This document shows, in pieces, positions 52,046 to 61,690 of a stretch of 64,000 bases of DNA. The notes under the pieces are model-generated. The model was not told the DNA's origin and did not search any database. It saw only the letters and a list, made by a program, of their open reading frames with translations. Both the position numbers and the translations under genes were made by a program. Position 1 is the first letter of the stretch. Every line of letters begins with the position of its first letter. Source of the DNA: Paraburkholderia piptadeniae (GTDB lineage Bacteria; Pseudomonadota; Gammaproteobacteria; Burkholderiales; Burkholderiaceae). The DNA is taken from positions 91,145 through 155,144 of the forward strand of contig NZ_CYGY02000064.1 of assembly GCF_900007165.1 (NCBI RefSeq). Reading direction: 5' to 3'.

Positions 52046-53038
52046 ATGACCCTCATCGTCACCGGCGCGGCTGGATTTGTCGGCAGCAATATCGTCAAGG
52101 CGCTCAACGAGCGCGGTGAAGACAGCATAATCGCCGTCGACAACCTGACGCGCGCCGACAAGTTCAAGAATCTCGTCGACTGCGAAATCGTCGATTACAT
52201 CGACAAGACGGAATTCGTCGAGCGTTTTGCGCGCGGCGACTTCGGCAAGGTGCGCGCGATTTTCCACGAAGGCGCCTGCTCGGACACGATGGAAACCGAC
52301 GGCCGCTACATGATGGACAACAACTTTCGCTATAGCCGCGCGGTGCTCGACGCGTGCCTCGCGCAGGGCGTGCAGTTTCTGTATGCATCGTCGGCGGCGA
52401 CGTATGGCGGCTCGTCGCGCTTCGTCGAGGAGCGCGAGTTCGAAGCGCCCCTCAACGTGTACGGCTATTCGAAGTTCCTGTTCGACCAGGTGATCCGCCG
52501 CGTGCTGCCCACCGCGAAGAGCCAGATCGTCGGCTTCCGCTACTTCAACGTGTATGGGCCGCGCGAGGCGCATAAGGGGCGCATGGCTTCCGTCGCGTTC
52601 CACAACTTCAACGAGTTCCGCGCCGAAGGCAAGGTCAAGCTGTTCGGCGAGTACAACGGCTACGCAGCAGGCGAGCAGACGCGCGATTTCGTTTCCGTCG
52701 AAGACGTCGCGAAGGTCAACCTGTATTTCCTCGATCATCCGGAGAAGTCGGGCATCTTCAATCTGGGCAGCGGCCGCGCGCAGCCGTTCAACGACATCGC
52801 CTCGACGGTCGTCAACACGCTGCGCGTGCTCGACGGCGAGCCGGCGCTGTCGCTCGCCGAGCTGGTGCAGCGCGGGCTGATCGAGTACATTCCGTTCCCC
52901 GATGCGCTGCGCGGCAAGTACCAGTGCTTCACTCAAGCCGATCAGACGAAGCTGCGCGCAGTGGGCTACGAGGCCCCGTTCCTGACAGTGCAGGAAGGCG
53001 TCGATCGCTACGTGCGTTGGCTGTTCGGCCAGGTGTAA
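52046..53038 (+). CDS. hldD: ADP-L-glycero-D-manno-heptose 6-epimerase
   Basis: 330 residues of the extended SDR family, with ITGAAG-type start LIVTGAAGFVGSNIVKAL, the catalytic YGYSKFLFD (YxxxK) and GPREAHKGRMAS. It makes the final heptose donor for LPS core. AGGA seven bases before the ATG. It follows hldA by 79 bp in the same direction. Confidence 0.96.
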   Translation: MTLIVTGAAGFVGSNIVKALNERGEDSIIAVDNLTRADKFKNLVDCEIVDYIDKTEFVERFARGDFGKVRAIFHEGACSDTMETDGRYMMDNNFRYSRAVLDACLAQGVQFLYASSAATYGGSSRFVEEREFEAPLNVYGYSKFLFDQVIRRVLPTAKSQIVGFRYFNVYGPREAHKGRMASVAFHNFNEFRAEGKVKLFGEYNGYAAGEQTRDFVSVEDVAKVNLYFLDHPEKSGIFNLGSGRAQPFNDIASTVVNTLRVLDGEPALSLAELVQRGLIEYIPFPDALRGKYQCFTQADQTKLRAVGYEAPFLTVQEGVDRYVRWLFGQV

Positions 53039-53114
53039 ATCGTTCGTACGCCTCTCTACACTGGAGTCTCCCGGTCGGTGATCGTCACCGGCCGGCGTTT
53101 CAGGGAGATTCCAT

Positions 53115-53483
53115 ATGTTCAAAAAAGTCATCGTCACGGCGGCCATGCTCGCCGCTTTCGGCCAGGCATTCGCTACGGTCGACGTCAATTCCGCTAACGA
53201 GGCCGGGCTGCGTGGCATCAAGGGCATCGGTCCCGCGAAGGCCAAAGCTATCCTCGACGAACGTGCGGCCCATGGCCCGTTCAAGGATGCGGCGGATCTC
53301 AGCAAGCGTGTCAAAGGTCTCGGCGGTCATACCGTCGAGCGTCTCCAGGCCGAGGGCCTCGCTGTCGGCACATCGGGCGCTGGTGCGGCGACTGTCGCTG
53401 CTGCTGGCGCACAGGCTGCGCCGGCTCACGCGAAAGCCGCGCCCGCTGCGAAGAACGACGCCGCCGTGGTGGTCAAGAAATAG
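53115..53483 (+). CDS. ComEA-like periplasmic helix-hairpin-helix DNA-binding protein
   Basis: 122 residues: a signal peptide (MFKKVIVTAAMLAAFGQAFA), one ComEA-type helix-hairpin-helix repeat pair (VDVNSANEAGLRGIKGIGPA, AKAILDERAAHGPF) and an Ala/Lys-rich tail. Such proteins bind incoming DNA in naturally competent bacteria. A long basic low-complexity tail could aid DNA contact. No other competence genes are nearby. Confidence 0.88.
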   Translation: MFKKVIVTAAMLAAFGQAFATVDVNSANEAGLRGIKGIGPAKAKAILDERAAHGPFKDAADLSKRVKGLGGHTVERLQAEGLAVGTSGAGAATVAAAGAQAAPAHAKAAPAAKNDAAVVVKK

Positions 53484-53876
53484 CCGCATGAACTGAGCGC
53501 CTGACATGCGCGGCAACGCTCGCGCGCGGCGGGCGCTCGTCCAGTGCCATCCATCTTTCCTTCTGGCCGGAGTTGTGGCAACCGCTCCCTTCAGCCGTCA
53601 TGCAAATGACTGGCTTCCGCGGCAGATCCAGCCTGCCGCGGCTTTTTGCGTTTGCGCGACCGGTCGTCGCAGGAGATCGCGTATTCCGTTTGCCGTCGAA
53701 AGAGCGGCGAATGCCTCCCTGTATGCAGCCACATCGCGGCCACATCGTAGTCACATGCGACAGGACAGGAACCCGGTGGCATCCATGCAGCCATTAGGGG
53801 CTGCGGGCGGCCATCCGGATGCTGGTTTAAAATCGACGGATTCAAGACTCCGCGCATCGTCACAGCACACAACGAC
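53484..53876. other. Intergenic region between the comEA-like gene and cysM
   Basis: About 390 bp. The first part contains the terminator at 53617. The rest, up to cysM, holds no gene I can support. A loose direct repeat of the CACATCG type occurs around 53730-53755. The cysM promoter presumably lies in the last 100 bp, but no -35/-10 pair stands out. Confidence 0.4.
53617..53647 (+). terminator. Terminator after the comEA-like gene
   Basis: CCGCGGCAG (53617-53625), a seven-base loop, CTGCCGCGG (53633-53641), then CTTTTT. Confidence 0.85.
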
Positions 53877-54779
53877 ATGGCTTACAAAACGATTGAAGAC
53901 ACGATCGGCAACACGCCTCTCATCCAGCTCGTCCGCCTTGTGGACGACGACATCCGCAGCCGCAACAACGTTGTGCTGGGCAAGCTCGAAGGCAACAATC
54001 CGGCGGGATCGGTGAAAGACCGCCCGGCGCTTTCGATGATCAAGAAAGCCGAACTGCGCGGGCGCATCAAGCCGGGCGACACGCTGATCGAAGCGACGAG
54101 CGGCAACACGGGCATCGCGCTCGCAATGGCGGCGGCGATCCGCGGCTACAAGATGATCCTGATCATGCCGGAAGACCTGTCGCTGGAGCGGCGTCAGAGC
54201 ATGGCGGCATACGGCGCCGAAATCCTGCTGACGCCTGTGAAAGGCGGCATGGAATACGCGCGCGATCTCGCCGAGCAGATGCAGCGCGAAGGCAAAGGCA
54301 TCATCCTCGACCAGTTCGGCAACCCCGACAATCCGATCGCGCACTACGAAGCGACGGGCCCCGAAATCTGGCGCGACACGGAAGGCCGCATCACGCATTT
54401 CGTGTCGGCGATGGGCACGACGGGCACGATCATGGGCGTGTCGCAGTATCTGAAGGAACAGAAGCCGTCCATTGAGATCATCGGCGCTCAGCCGGAAGAG
54501 GGCTCGCGCATTCCGGGCATCCGCAAATGGCCCGAGGCATATCTGCCGAAGATTTTCGACCGCAGCCGCGTCGATCGCGTCGAGAACGTGAGCCAGTCGG
54601 CATCTGAAGCGATGGCGCGCCGGATGGCGGCCGTCGAAGGCGTGTTCTGCGGCATCTCGTCAGCGGGCGCGTGCGAAGTGGCGCTGCGTATCGCGCGCCA
54701 GGTCGAGAACGCGACGATCGTGTTCATCGTGTGCGATCGCGGCGACCGCTATCTGTCGACGGGCGTGTTCCCTGCATAA
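53877..54779 (+). CDS. cysM: Cysteine synthase B
   Basis: 300 residues, PLP-dependent, making cysteine (or S-sulfocysteine from thiosulfate) from O-acetylserine. TIGNTPLIQLVRL, the PLP-lysine motif NPAGSVKDRPAL and ATSGNTGIALAMAAA are diagnostic. The NNPAGSVKDRPAL version is of the CysM type. No Shine-Dalgarno is obvious before the ATG at 53877. Confidence 0.94.
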   Translation: MAYKTIEDTIGNTPLIQLVRLVDDDIRSRNNVVLGKLEGNNPAGSVKDRPALSMIKKAELRGRIKPGDTLIEATSGNTGIALAMAAAIRGYKMILIMPEDLSLERRQSMAAYGAEILLTPVKGGMEYARDLAEQMQREGKGIILDQFGNPDNPIAHYEATGPEIWRDTEGRITHFVSAMGTTGTIMGVSQYLKEQKPSIEIIGAQPEEGSRIPGIRKWPEAYLPKIFDRSRVDRVENVSQSASEAMARRMAAVEGVFCGISSAGACEVALRIARQVENATIVFIVCDRGDRYLSTGVFPA

Positions 54780-54812
54780 ACATGACATGCCAGATGTGGC
54801 ATGCCATAGGAG

Positions 54813-54839
54813 AAAACGCCGGCAACTGCCGGCGTTTTT
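54813..54839. terminator. Terminator between cysM and mltB
   Basis: ACGCCGGC, loop AACT, GCCGGCGT followed by T4 and preceded by A-residues, usable from both sides. A smaller hairpin (CATGCCA-4 nt-TGGCATG) precedes it at 54785-54802. Confidence 0.85.
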
Positions 54840-54865
54840 CATGAATCACATCGACAGTCAGTCGA

Positions 54866-56077
54866 CTACTGAGACGCGGCAGGCACCGATGCATTGCCCA
54901 CCGAACTCGCATCCAGTTGCGCCTTCACGCGCTCACCGAGTTCATACACGGCGAGCGCATAGAAGAAGCTGCGGTTGTAGCGCGTGAGCACGTAGAAGTT
55001 CTTCAGCCCCAGCACAAATTCCGTCGGCCGGCCCGGCGACGGCAGATCGACCACGGTGACGGGCGTACCCGCTTCCGTGCGCGTGTCGAGGCCCGGCTGG
55101 TTCATCAGCATGCCCGCCTTCAGCAGTTGCTGCAGCGACCAGCGCGGTTCCGGCGCGCCCGTCGCGGCCGCCTGCGCGATGCCGAGGCTGCCCGTATCTG
55201 TCGCGATGTTCCACACGACGGGCCGGCCCGTTTCCCAGCCGTTCTGCCTGAGATAGTTCGCGACGCTGCCGATCGCATCGGCCTGGCTCGTGCGCAGATC
55301 GATCTTCTTGTTGCCTTCGTAGTCAACCGCATACTGGACGATGCTGCTGGGCAGGAATTGCGGAATGCCGATCGCGCCCGTGTACGAGCCGAGTACTGTC
55401 GTCGGATCGATCTGCGCGTCGCGCGTCCACACCAGATAGTCTTCGAGATTCTTGCGGAACGTCGCCTGGCGTTCGTCGCGATTGGGCGTGCCCGGGTAAT
55501 CGAACGAGAGCGTGGTGAGCGCGTCGAGCACACGGAAGTTGCCCATGTAGCGCCCATAAATCGTCTCGACGCCGATGATGCCGACGATCACTTCCGGCGG
55601 CACGCCGTACTGCTCGTACGCGCGCTGCAACGTTGCCTGATTCGCGCGCCAGAACTTCACGCCCGCGTTGATGCGGACGGGATCGAGGAAGCGCGCCTGA
55701 TACACACGCCAGTTCTTGATCGACGGCGTCGGCGATGGCGTCACGAGTTTCACGGCCGTCGCCGAATAGCTCACGCGCGCGAAGAGGGCATGCAACGCGG
55801 TGGGATCGAAGTCATAGCGCGCGACCATGTCGTTGACGAATGCATCGACATTGCCGTTGTTCGCATAGCGCTGCGGAACGATCTCTTCTTCGAACGTCTG
55901 TCCTTGCGTCGGCTGTTCCGGCTGGCTTTGCGCAAGCAGCGCGCGCGGCCTGCTTTTGACGGTTTGCGCCGAGGCCGGGCCGGCTCCCGCGAACACGCAC
56001 CACGCGACGGTCAGTGCGGCGGCTACAGTCGTTGCGCGTAGCCGATGTTGAGCGGACAGTGCAAGCTTGACGGTCAT
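54866..56077 (-). CDS. mltB: Membrane-bound lytic murein transglycosylase B
   Basis: 403 residues. A signal peptide is followed by the family 103 lytic transglycosylase domain. The catalytic glutamate is in IGVETIYGRYMGN, and LSFDYPGTPNRDERQATFRK, LGSYTGAIGIPQFLPSS and DAIGSVANYLRQNGW follow. It cleaves peptidoglycan to anhydromuropeptides. No lipobox cysteine is visible at the signal peptide end, so it may be a soluble form. The start at 56077 lacks a Shine-Dalgarno. Confidence 0.93.
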   Translation of the reverse strand: MTVKLALSAQHRLRATTVAAALTVAWCVFAGAGPASAQTVKSRPRALLAQSQPEQPTQGQTFEEEIVPQRYANNGNVDAFVNDMVARYDFDPTALHALFARVSYSATAVKLVTPSPTPSIKNWRVYQARFLDPVRINAGVKFWRANQATLQRAYEQYGVPPEVIVGIIGVETIYGRYMGNFRVLDALTTLSFDYPGTPNRDERQATFRKNLEDYLVWTRDAQIDPTTVLGSYTGAIGIPQFLPSSIVQYAVDYEGNKKIDLRTSQADAIGSVANYLRQNGWETGRPVVWNIATDTGSLGIAQAAATGAPEPRWSLQQLLKAGMLMNQPGLDTRTEAGTPVTVVDLPSPGRPTEFVLGLKNFYVLTRYNRSFFYALAVYELGERVKAQLDASSVGNASVPAASQ

Positions 56078-56283
56078 AGTGAACTGAGGGTGTGTGCGGG
56101 CAAAAAAGTTACGGGGGAGTATACCCGACGAGGTTCGCCAATCTGTGTAGAAGCGTTGCGCCAGCGCGGTCCTGGCGCATCGTGTGGTAAGTTCGTAGTA
56201 TTCGCGCAACCCCTTGCGCTCATGGACGGAGACACGCGGTGCCCCTCGCACGCCTCGCGCGGCGCGCCGCCCGAAATAGACTC

Positions 56284-57207
56284 ATGGCAACCGGCTTCTA
56301 TACACACGCAGACTGTCTGCAACATGAGATGGGGCAATGGCATCCCGAATGCCCCGCGCGCCTGCAGGCAATCGAAGACCAACTGATCGCGAGCCGCATC
56401 GGCGAGTTGATCGAACGAGAGTCCGCACCGCTTGCCGACGAGTCCGCGTTGCTGCGCGTGCATACGAAGGCACATGTCGACTACATCCGCGAGCGCTCGC
56501 CGGGCTCCGGCTATGCGGAGATCGATCCCGACACGTCGATGAATCCGCATACGTGGACGGCCGCGATGCGCGCGGCGGGCGCGGCTGTTGCGGCCACCGA
56601 CGCCGTCATCGAAGGACGTTACGACAACGCGTTTTGCAGCGTGCGTCCGCCGGGCCATCACGCGGAGCCTGCGCGCGCAATGGGCTTCTGCTTCTTCAAC
56701 AACGTCGCGATCGCCGCGCGGCACGCGCTCGAAGTACATGGCCTCGAGCGCGTCGCGATCATCGATTTCGACGTGCACCACGGCAATGGTACGGAGGCCG
56801 CGTTCTCGAACGATTCGCGCGTGCTGATGTGCAGCATCTTCCAGCACCCGTTCTATCCGTTCACGGGCGCTGACAACCAGGCGCCGAACATGTGCAACGT
56901 GCCCATCGCGGCGCGTTCGAAGGGGATGGTCGTGCGCGAGGCAATCGACATGATCTGGCTGCCGCGTCTCGATGCATTCAAGCCGCAGATGCTGTTCGTG
57001 TCGGCGGGCTTCGACGCGCATCGCGAGGACGATCTCGGCAACATGGGGCTCGTCGAGGACGACTACGTGTGGATCACCGAGCAGATTCGCCATGTCGCGG
57101 ACAAGTACGCGCAAGGGCGCATCGTCAGCTGTCTGGAAGGCGGCTACAACCTGTCGGCGCTCGGACGCAGCGTCGTCGCGCATGTGCGCACGCTCGCGGG
57201 CATCTGA
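56284..57207 (+). CDS. Histone-deacetylase-family amidohydrolase
   Basis: 307 residues of the bacterial class II HDAC/acetylpolyamine amidohydrolase family. The zinc-site motifs VRPPGHHAEPARAMGFCFFN, IIDFDVHHGNGTEAAF and SAGFDAHREDDLGNMGL are intact. Substrates in bacteria include acetylated polyamines and other N-acyl amines; here it is unknown. It is followed at 33 bp by an enoyl-CoA hydratase gene, so a shared acyl metabolism is possible. ATG 56284 has no strong ribosome site. Confidence 0.9.
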   Translation: MATGFYTHADCLQHEMGQWHPECPARLQAIEDQLIASRIGELIERESAPLADESALLRVHTKAHVDYIRERSPGSGYAEIDPDTSMNPHTWTAAMRAAGAAVAATDAVIEGRYDNAFCSVRPPGHHAEPARAMGFCFFNNVAIAARHALEVHGLERVAIIDFDVHHGNGTEAAFSNDSRVLMCSIFQHPFYPFTGADNQAPNMCNVPIAARSKGMVVREAIDMIWLPRLDAFKPQMLFVSAGFDAHREDDLGNMGLVEDDYVWITEQIRHVADKYAQGRIVSCLEGGYNLSALGRSVVAHVRTLAGI

Positions 57208-57240
57208 ACGCGAGCGCCGCGCACGGGAGGAAAGCTCATC

Positions 57241-58050
57241 ATGAATAGCGATGCAACGGGCCCGCTGATCGATGTTACGCACGATGCCTATGATGTGCCC
57301 GGTGTCGTGCGTCTCACGCTGAACCGGCCGGACGCGTTCAATGCGCTGTCGGAGGCGCTGCTCGACGAACTGCAGACCAGGCTCGCCGACATCGCGAAGA
57401 GCGATGCGCGCGTGGTGGTGATCGCGGGCGCGGGCCGCGCGTTCTGCGCCGGTCACGACCTGAAGGAAATGCGCGCCGCACCGTCGCTCGATTATTACCA
57501 GGCGCTCTTCGCGCGCTGCACGAAAGTCATGCTCGCGATCCAGCGCATGCCGCAGCCGGTGATCGCGCGCGTGCACGGCGTCGCGACGGCAGCGGGCTGT
57601 CAGCTGGTGGCGATGTGCGATCTCGCCGTGGCCGCCGACATCGCGCGCTTCGCCGTGTCGGGCGTCAATCTCGGACTCTTCTGCGCGACGCCATCGGTGC
57701 CGCTGTCGCGCAACGTATCGCGCAAGGCCGCGCTCGAAATGCTGCTGACGGGCGATTTCATCGATGCAATGGCGGCGAAGCAGCAAGGCCTCGTGAATCG
57801 CGTGGTGCCGCTCGACATCCTCGATATCGAGGTGGCCGCGCTCGCGAAGAGCATTTGCGCGAAACCGCGCGAGGCCGTCGCAGCAGGCAAAGGCCTGTTC
57901 TACCGGCAGCTCGAAATGGGCATCGAGGCGGCGTATCAGCTGGCCGGGCAGACGATGGCCTGCAACATGATGGACGACTCGGCGCTCGAAGGCGTGCAGG
58001 CCTTCATCGACAAGCGGCCGCCCGACTGGAAGCACACGTCCGGCCGCTAG
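57241..58050 (+). CDS. Enoyl-CoA hydratase/isomerase-family protein
   Basis: 269 residues of the crotonase fold. VRLTLNRPDAFNALSEALLD opens the domain; AGAGRAFCAGHDLKEMR forms the oxyanion loop and VHGVATAAGCQLVAMCDLAV the second. It probably hydrates or isomerises an acyl-CoA. GGGAGGAAAG before the ATG is a strong ribosome site, and it follows the HDAC-type gene closely. It converges with the lipase gene with only 18 bp between. Confidence 0.9.
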   Translation: MNSDATGPLIDVTHDAYDVPGVVRLTLNRPDAFNALSEALLDELQTRLADIAKSDARVVVIAGAGRAFCAGHDLKEMRAAPSLDYYQALFARCTKVMLAIQRMPQPVIARVHGVATAAGCQLVAMCDLAVAADIARFAVSGVNLGLFCATPSVPLSRNVSRKAALEMLLTGDFIDAMAAKQQGLVNRVVPLDILDIEVAALAKSICAKPREAVAAGKGLFYRQLEMGIEAAYQLAGQTMACNMMDDSALEGVQAFIDKRPPDWKHTSGR

Positions 58051-58068
58051 GCCGCGCGTCCGTCCGCT

Positions 58069-58947
58069 TCATTCCGAACGCTTCAATATCCAGTCGACGA
58101 GCGCATCGATCACGCGCTCGCGATCGAGGTCGTTCATCGTCTCGTGATAGCTGCCTTCGTAGAGCGTCAGCGTCTTGTCCGGTGAGCCGGCGTGCGCGCC
58201 GAAGTCGCGGCTGCCGTCGGGCTCGGTGAGCTTGTCCGCCGTGCCGTGCCAGGTCAGCAGCGGCATGCGCAGGCCCGCCCGGCCTTGCTCGATGCGCTGC
58301 ATCGCGAGCAGCAGTTCGGCGCCCGTGCGCGCGGGAATCGGACCGTGATGCACGAGCGGATCGTTCCGGTTCGCCTCGACGACTGCGCGATCGCGCGATA
58401 ACAGCGCGGCTTCGATTTTCATCGCCGGGAAGCGTGGCCACACGCGGCTGATCTTCTGGCTTAACGCGAGCATCCAGCGTGGCACGTTATGGCCTGGAGC
58501 GAGCGCGGGGCTCGACAGGATCAGGCCGTTCAACGGCCGTCCGTGATGGGCGTGCTTTTCGATCGCGTGCAAAGCCGCGATCGCGCCGCCCATGCTGTGG
58601 CCCATCAGGAACAGCGGTCCGTCGTTGCGCGTGGCCACTGTGACGAGCGCGTCGGCATCGAGCAGATATTCGTCGAAGCGCTCGATCCATGCGCGCGGAC
58701 CGGGCGCATGGCCATGCCCGCGCAGATCGATCGCGATCAGTTCGATGCCGTTTGCGTTGAGCGCTTGCGCGAGCGCCGCGTAGCGTCCGGCGTGCTCCGC
58801 GAGCCCGTGGAGAAGGGCGACTGTCGCGCGCCGCATCCCCGCCGCGCGCCATCGGTAGACGGGCAGTTCGATGCCGTCGGCCGTGGTGGCGCGCGACCGT
58901 TCGGGATGGGGCATCGCGGGAGTCGCAGCGGCTCGGGTCGTCTCCAT
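58069..58947 (-). CDS. Alpha/beta hydrolase, monoacylglycerol lipase-like
   Basis: 292 residues. LLHGLAEHAGRYAALAQAL carries the oxyanion HG motif, IAIDLRGHGHAPG and the nucleophile elbow LMGHSMGGAIA follow, then the Asp in WHGTADKLT and the His in GSYHETMND complete the triad. This is the Hydrolase_4/lysophospholipase group. ATG 58947 has GGAAG six bases upstream, so it is preferred to the ATG at 58953. Confidence 0.88.
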   Translation of the reverse strand: METTRAAATPAMPHPERSRATTADGIELPVYRWRAAGMRRATVALLHGLAEHAGRYAALAQALNANGIELIAIDLRGHGHAPGPRAWIERFDEYLLDADALVTVATRNDGPLFLMGHSMGGAIAALHAIEKHAHHGRPLNGLILSSPALAPGHNVPRWMLALSQKISRVWPRFPAMKIEAALLSRDRAVVEANRNDPLVHHGPIPARTGAELLLAMQRIEQGRAGLRMPLLTWHGTADKLTEPDGSRDFGAHAGSPDKTLTLYEGSYHETMNDLDRERVIDALVDWILKRSE

Positions 58948-59185
58948 GGACATCTTCCGATTGTTGTCGTGGTGCGGCGATCATAGCGGCGCGCATCGCG
59001 CCCGTTGCGGCCGATCGAACCGGGCAGCCCTCTAATTCCCACCGGTTATGAAAGTCTCTTAATTGATTATTAAAGGATATGACGCGTCTGCGGTAAAATC
59101 GGCGGCTCAAATCCCAATAAAAGTCACGGCGGCCGGTGCCTGGAGCGTGCGACGCTTGCTGGCAAAGTCCGCCGTTTCGTTTTTC

Positions 59186-60220
59186 ATGATCGAACTACGC
59201 AATCTTTCGCAGCGTTTTCCGGGGCCACGGGGCTGGGTCGAAGCGCTGCACAACGTCAATCTGTCGATTCCCCAAGGCGAGGTGTTCGGCATCATCGGAC
59301 GCAGCGGCGCGGGCAAGAGCACGCTGGTCCGCACGATCAATCTGCTGACGCGCCCGACGGAAGGCAATGTCGTCGTCGACGGCCGCGACCTCACGACGAT
59401 GCCCGCCGCGCAGTTGCGCGAGGCGCGCCGCGAGATCGGCATGATCTTCCAGCACTTCAATCTGCTGTCGTCGCGCACGGTGTTCGACAACGTCGCACTG
59501 CCGCTCGAACTGGCCGGCATGAAGCGCGCGGAGATCGAGGCGCATGTGCTGCCGCTGCTCGAACTCGTCGGGCTGTCGGCGCAGAAGGACCGCTATCCGG
59601 CGCAGATCAGCGGCGGGCAGAAGCAGCGCGTCGGCATTGCGCGCGCGCTCGCGAGCAAGCCGAAAGTGCTGCTCTCCGACGAAGCGACGTCCGCGCTCGA
59701 TCCCGAAACGACGCGCGCGATTCTCGATCTGCTCAAGCGCATCAACCGCGAGCTGAAGCTGACCGTCGTGCTGATCACGCACCAGATGGAAGTGATCAAG
59801 CAGGTGTGCGACCGCGTCGCCGTGCTCGACAACGGACGCGTGGTCGAAGAGGGCAAGATCATCGACGTGTTCCTGCAACCGCATCACGAAGTCACGCGCG
59901 CGCTGATCGGCGACGTGATCGCGCAGGAATTGCCGCCGGCGCTGAAGGCGCGCGTCGCGGAGCGTCTGAAGTCGGGCAGCGGCCATCTGCTGCGGCTCGC
60001 GTTCACGGGTTCGGGCGTCGATCAGCCGATTCTTTCGGAGACGATTCGCCGCTACGAGCTGGACTTCAACATCCTGCACGGCCAGATCGACGAGATTCAG
60101 GGGCAGGCGTTCGGCTCGCTCGCGGTGCTCGCGGGCGGCGAGCCGTCGAAGGTGGCGCAGGCGCAAGCGTTTTTGCGCGAACAGGGCGTGGTTGTCGAGG
60201 AGTTGTCGCATGTTGAGTGA
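59186..60220 (+). CDS. metN: Methionine ABC importer ATP-binding protein
   Basis: 344 residues. Walker A GIIGRSGAGKSTLVRTIN, Q-loop IFQHFNLLSSRTV, ABC signature ISGGQKQRVGIARALAS and Walker B VLLSDEATSALDPE are intact. A C-terminal NIL/ACT domain (about residues 265-340) senses methionine to inhibit transport. ATG 59186 (MIELRNLSQRF) is the natural start. It overlaps metI by 11 bp. Confidence 0.96.
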   Translation: MIELRNLSQRFPGPRGWVEALHNVNLSIPQGEVFGIIGRSGAGKSTLVRTINLLTRPTEGNVVVDGRDLTTMPAAQLREARREIGMIFQHFNLLSSRTVFDNVALPLELAGMKRAEIEAHVLPLLELVGLSAQKDRYPAQISGGQKQRVGIARALASKPKVLLSDEATSALDPETTRAILDLLKRINRELKLTVVLITHQMEVIKQVCDRVAVLDNGRVVEEGKIIDVFLQPHHEVTRALIGDVIAQELPPALKARVAERLKSGSGHLLRLAFTGSGVDQPILSETIRRYELDFNILHGQIDEIQGQAFGSLAVLAGGEPSKVAQAQAFLREQGVVVEELSHVE

Positions 60221-60863
60221 AATGTTCGATATGTTCGTGCAGTCGTTCTGGGAGACGCTGATCATGGTCGGCATCTCGGGACTGATCGGCGCGGCCGTCG
60301 GCCTGCCGCTCGGCGTGCTGCTCTATCTGACCGACCGCCAGGGCGTGCTGCAGAACCTCGGCGTCAATCGAGTGATGGGCGTGGTCGTCAATGCCGTGCG
60401 CTCGACGCCGTTCATCATTCTTCTCGTTGCCGTGATTCCTTTTACGCGCCTCGTCGTCGGCTCGTCGATCGGCACGGCCGCGGCCGTCGTGCCGCTGACG
60501 ATCGCCGCCGCGCCGTTCATCGCGCGGCTTGTCGAGACGGCGCTGCGCGAAGTCGATCGCGGCCTGATCGAAGCGGCGCAGGCGATGGGCGCGACGACGT
60601 CGCAGATCGTGTTCAAGGTGCTTTTGCCGGAATCGCTGCCGGGCATCGTCGCGGGTCTGACGATCACGTTCGTGTCGCTGGTCGGCTATTCGGCGATGGC
60701 GGGCGCGATCGGCGGCGGCGGTCTGGGCGATCTCGGCATCCGCTATGGGTATCAGCGTTTTCTGCCGGAAGTGATGGTGACGGTCGTCGTGATCCTGATC
60801 GTCTTCGTGCAACTGGTGCAGTCGTTCGGGGATTGGCTCGTGCGCCGTTTGAGCCACAAATAA
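60210..60863 (+). CDS. metI: Methionine ABC importer permease
   Basis: 217 residues with five hydrophobic helices and the permease EAA-type loop EVDRGLIEAAQAMGATTSQI. It starts inside the end of metN (ATG 60210) with GGAG eight bases upstream. Partner of MetN and MetQ. Confidence 0.95.
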   Translation: MLSEMFDMFVQSFWETLIMVGISGLIGAAVGLPLGVLLYLTDRQGVLQNLGVNRVMGVVVNAVRSTPFIILLVAVIPFTRLVVGSSIGTAAAVVPLTIAAAPFIARLVETALREVDRGLIEAAQAMGATTSQIVFKVLLPESLPGIVAGLTITFVSLVGYSAMAGAIGGGGLGDLGIRYGYQRFLPEVMVTVVVILIVFVQLVQSFGDWLVRRLSHK

Positions 60864-60889
60864 CACTCTTAGAAAATAAAGGTTTGGTC

Positions 60890-61690
60890 ATGCAACGTCG
60901 TTTCATTCTGAAGCTCGCGACCGCATTGGGCGCCGTGTCGCTGTTCGGCGCATCGTCGCTCGCGTTCGCCGACGAATCGATCAAGGTCGGCGTGACGGGC
61001 GGTCCGCACGCGCAACTGATGGATGTGGTGAAGACCGTCGCCGCGAAGAACGGCCTGAACATCAAGGTGATCGAGTTCTCCGATTACGTGCAGCCGAATG
61101 CGGCGCTCGCGAGCGGCGATCTCGACGCGAACAGCTACCAGCACGATCCGTATCTGCAGGCGCAGGTGAAGGACCGCGGCTACAAGCTGATCAAGATCGC
61201 CGATACCGTGACCTTCCCGATGGGCATCTATTCGAAGAAGGTGAAGTCGCTTGCCGAAATGCAGGCGGGCGCGAAGATCGCCGTGCCGAACGATCCGACC
61301 AACGGCGGACGCGCGCTGCTTCTGCTGCAAAAGCAGGGCTTGATCAAGCTGCGCGCCGGTGCGGGCCTGAAGGCGACGCCGCTCGACATCGCCGAGAACC
61401 CGAAGAAGCTGAAGATCGTCGAACTCGACGCGGCGCAGATTCCGCGCTCGCTCGGCGATGTCGACGCGGCCGCTATCAACACGAACTTCGCGATGGAAGC
61501 GGGCCTGAAGCCGAAGCAGGATGCGATCGCGATCGAGGACCCGAAGGGGCCGTACGTGAACATCATTGCGATCCGCGAGTCGGACCGAAACAAGCCGTGG
61601 GTGGCGAAGCTGATCGCGGCGTATCACTCGCCGGAAGTGAAGCAGTTCATCGATAGCAAGTTTGGCGGCGCGGTGATCGCGTCCTGGTGA
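60890..61690 (+). CDS. metQ: Methionine ABC importer substrate-binding protein
   Basis: 266 residues of the NlpA/MetQ family: IKVGVTGGPHAQLMDVVK, DANSYQHDPYLQAQV and KIAVPNDPTNGGRALLLLQ. The signal peptide (MQRRFILKLATALGAVSLFG) ends in AFA and has no lipobox cysteine, so this MetQ appears to be a free periplasmic protein rather than a lipoprotein. AAAGG lies upstream. Confidence 0.95.
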   Translation: MQRRFILKLATALGAVSLFGASSLAFADESIKVGVTGGPHAQLMDVVKTVAAKNGLNIKVIEFSDYVQPNAALASGDLDANSYQHDPYLQAQVKDRGYKLIKIADTVTFPMGIYSKKVKSLAEMQAGAKIAVPNDPTNGGRALLLLQKQGLIKLRAGAGLKATPLDIAENPKKLKIVELDAAQIPRSLGDVDAAAINTNFAMEAGLKPKQDAIAIEDPKGPYVNIIAIRESDRNKPWVAKLIAAYHSPEVKQFIDSKFGGAVIASW

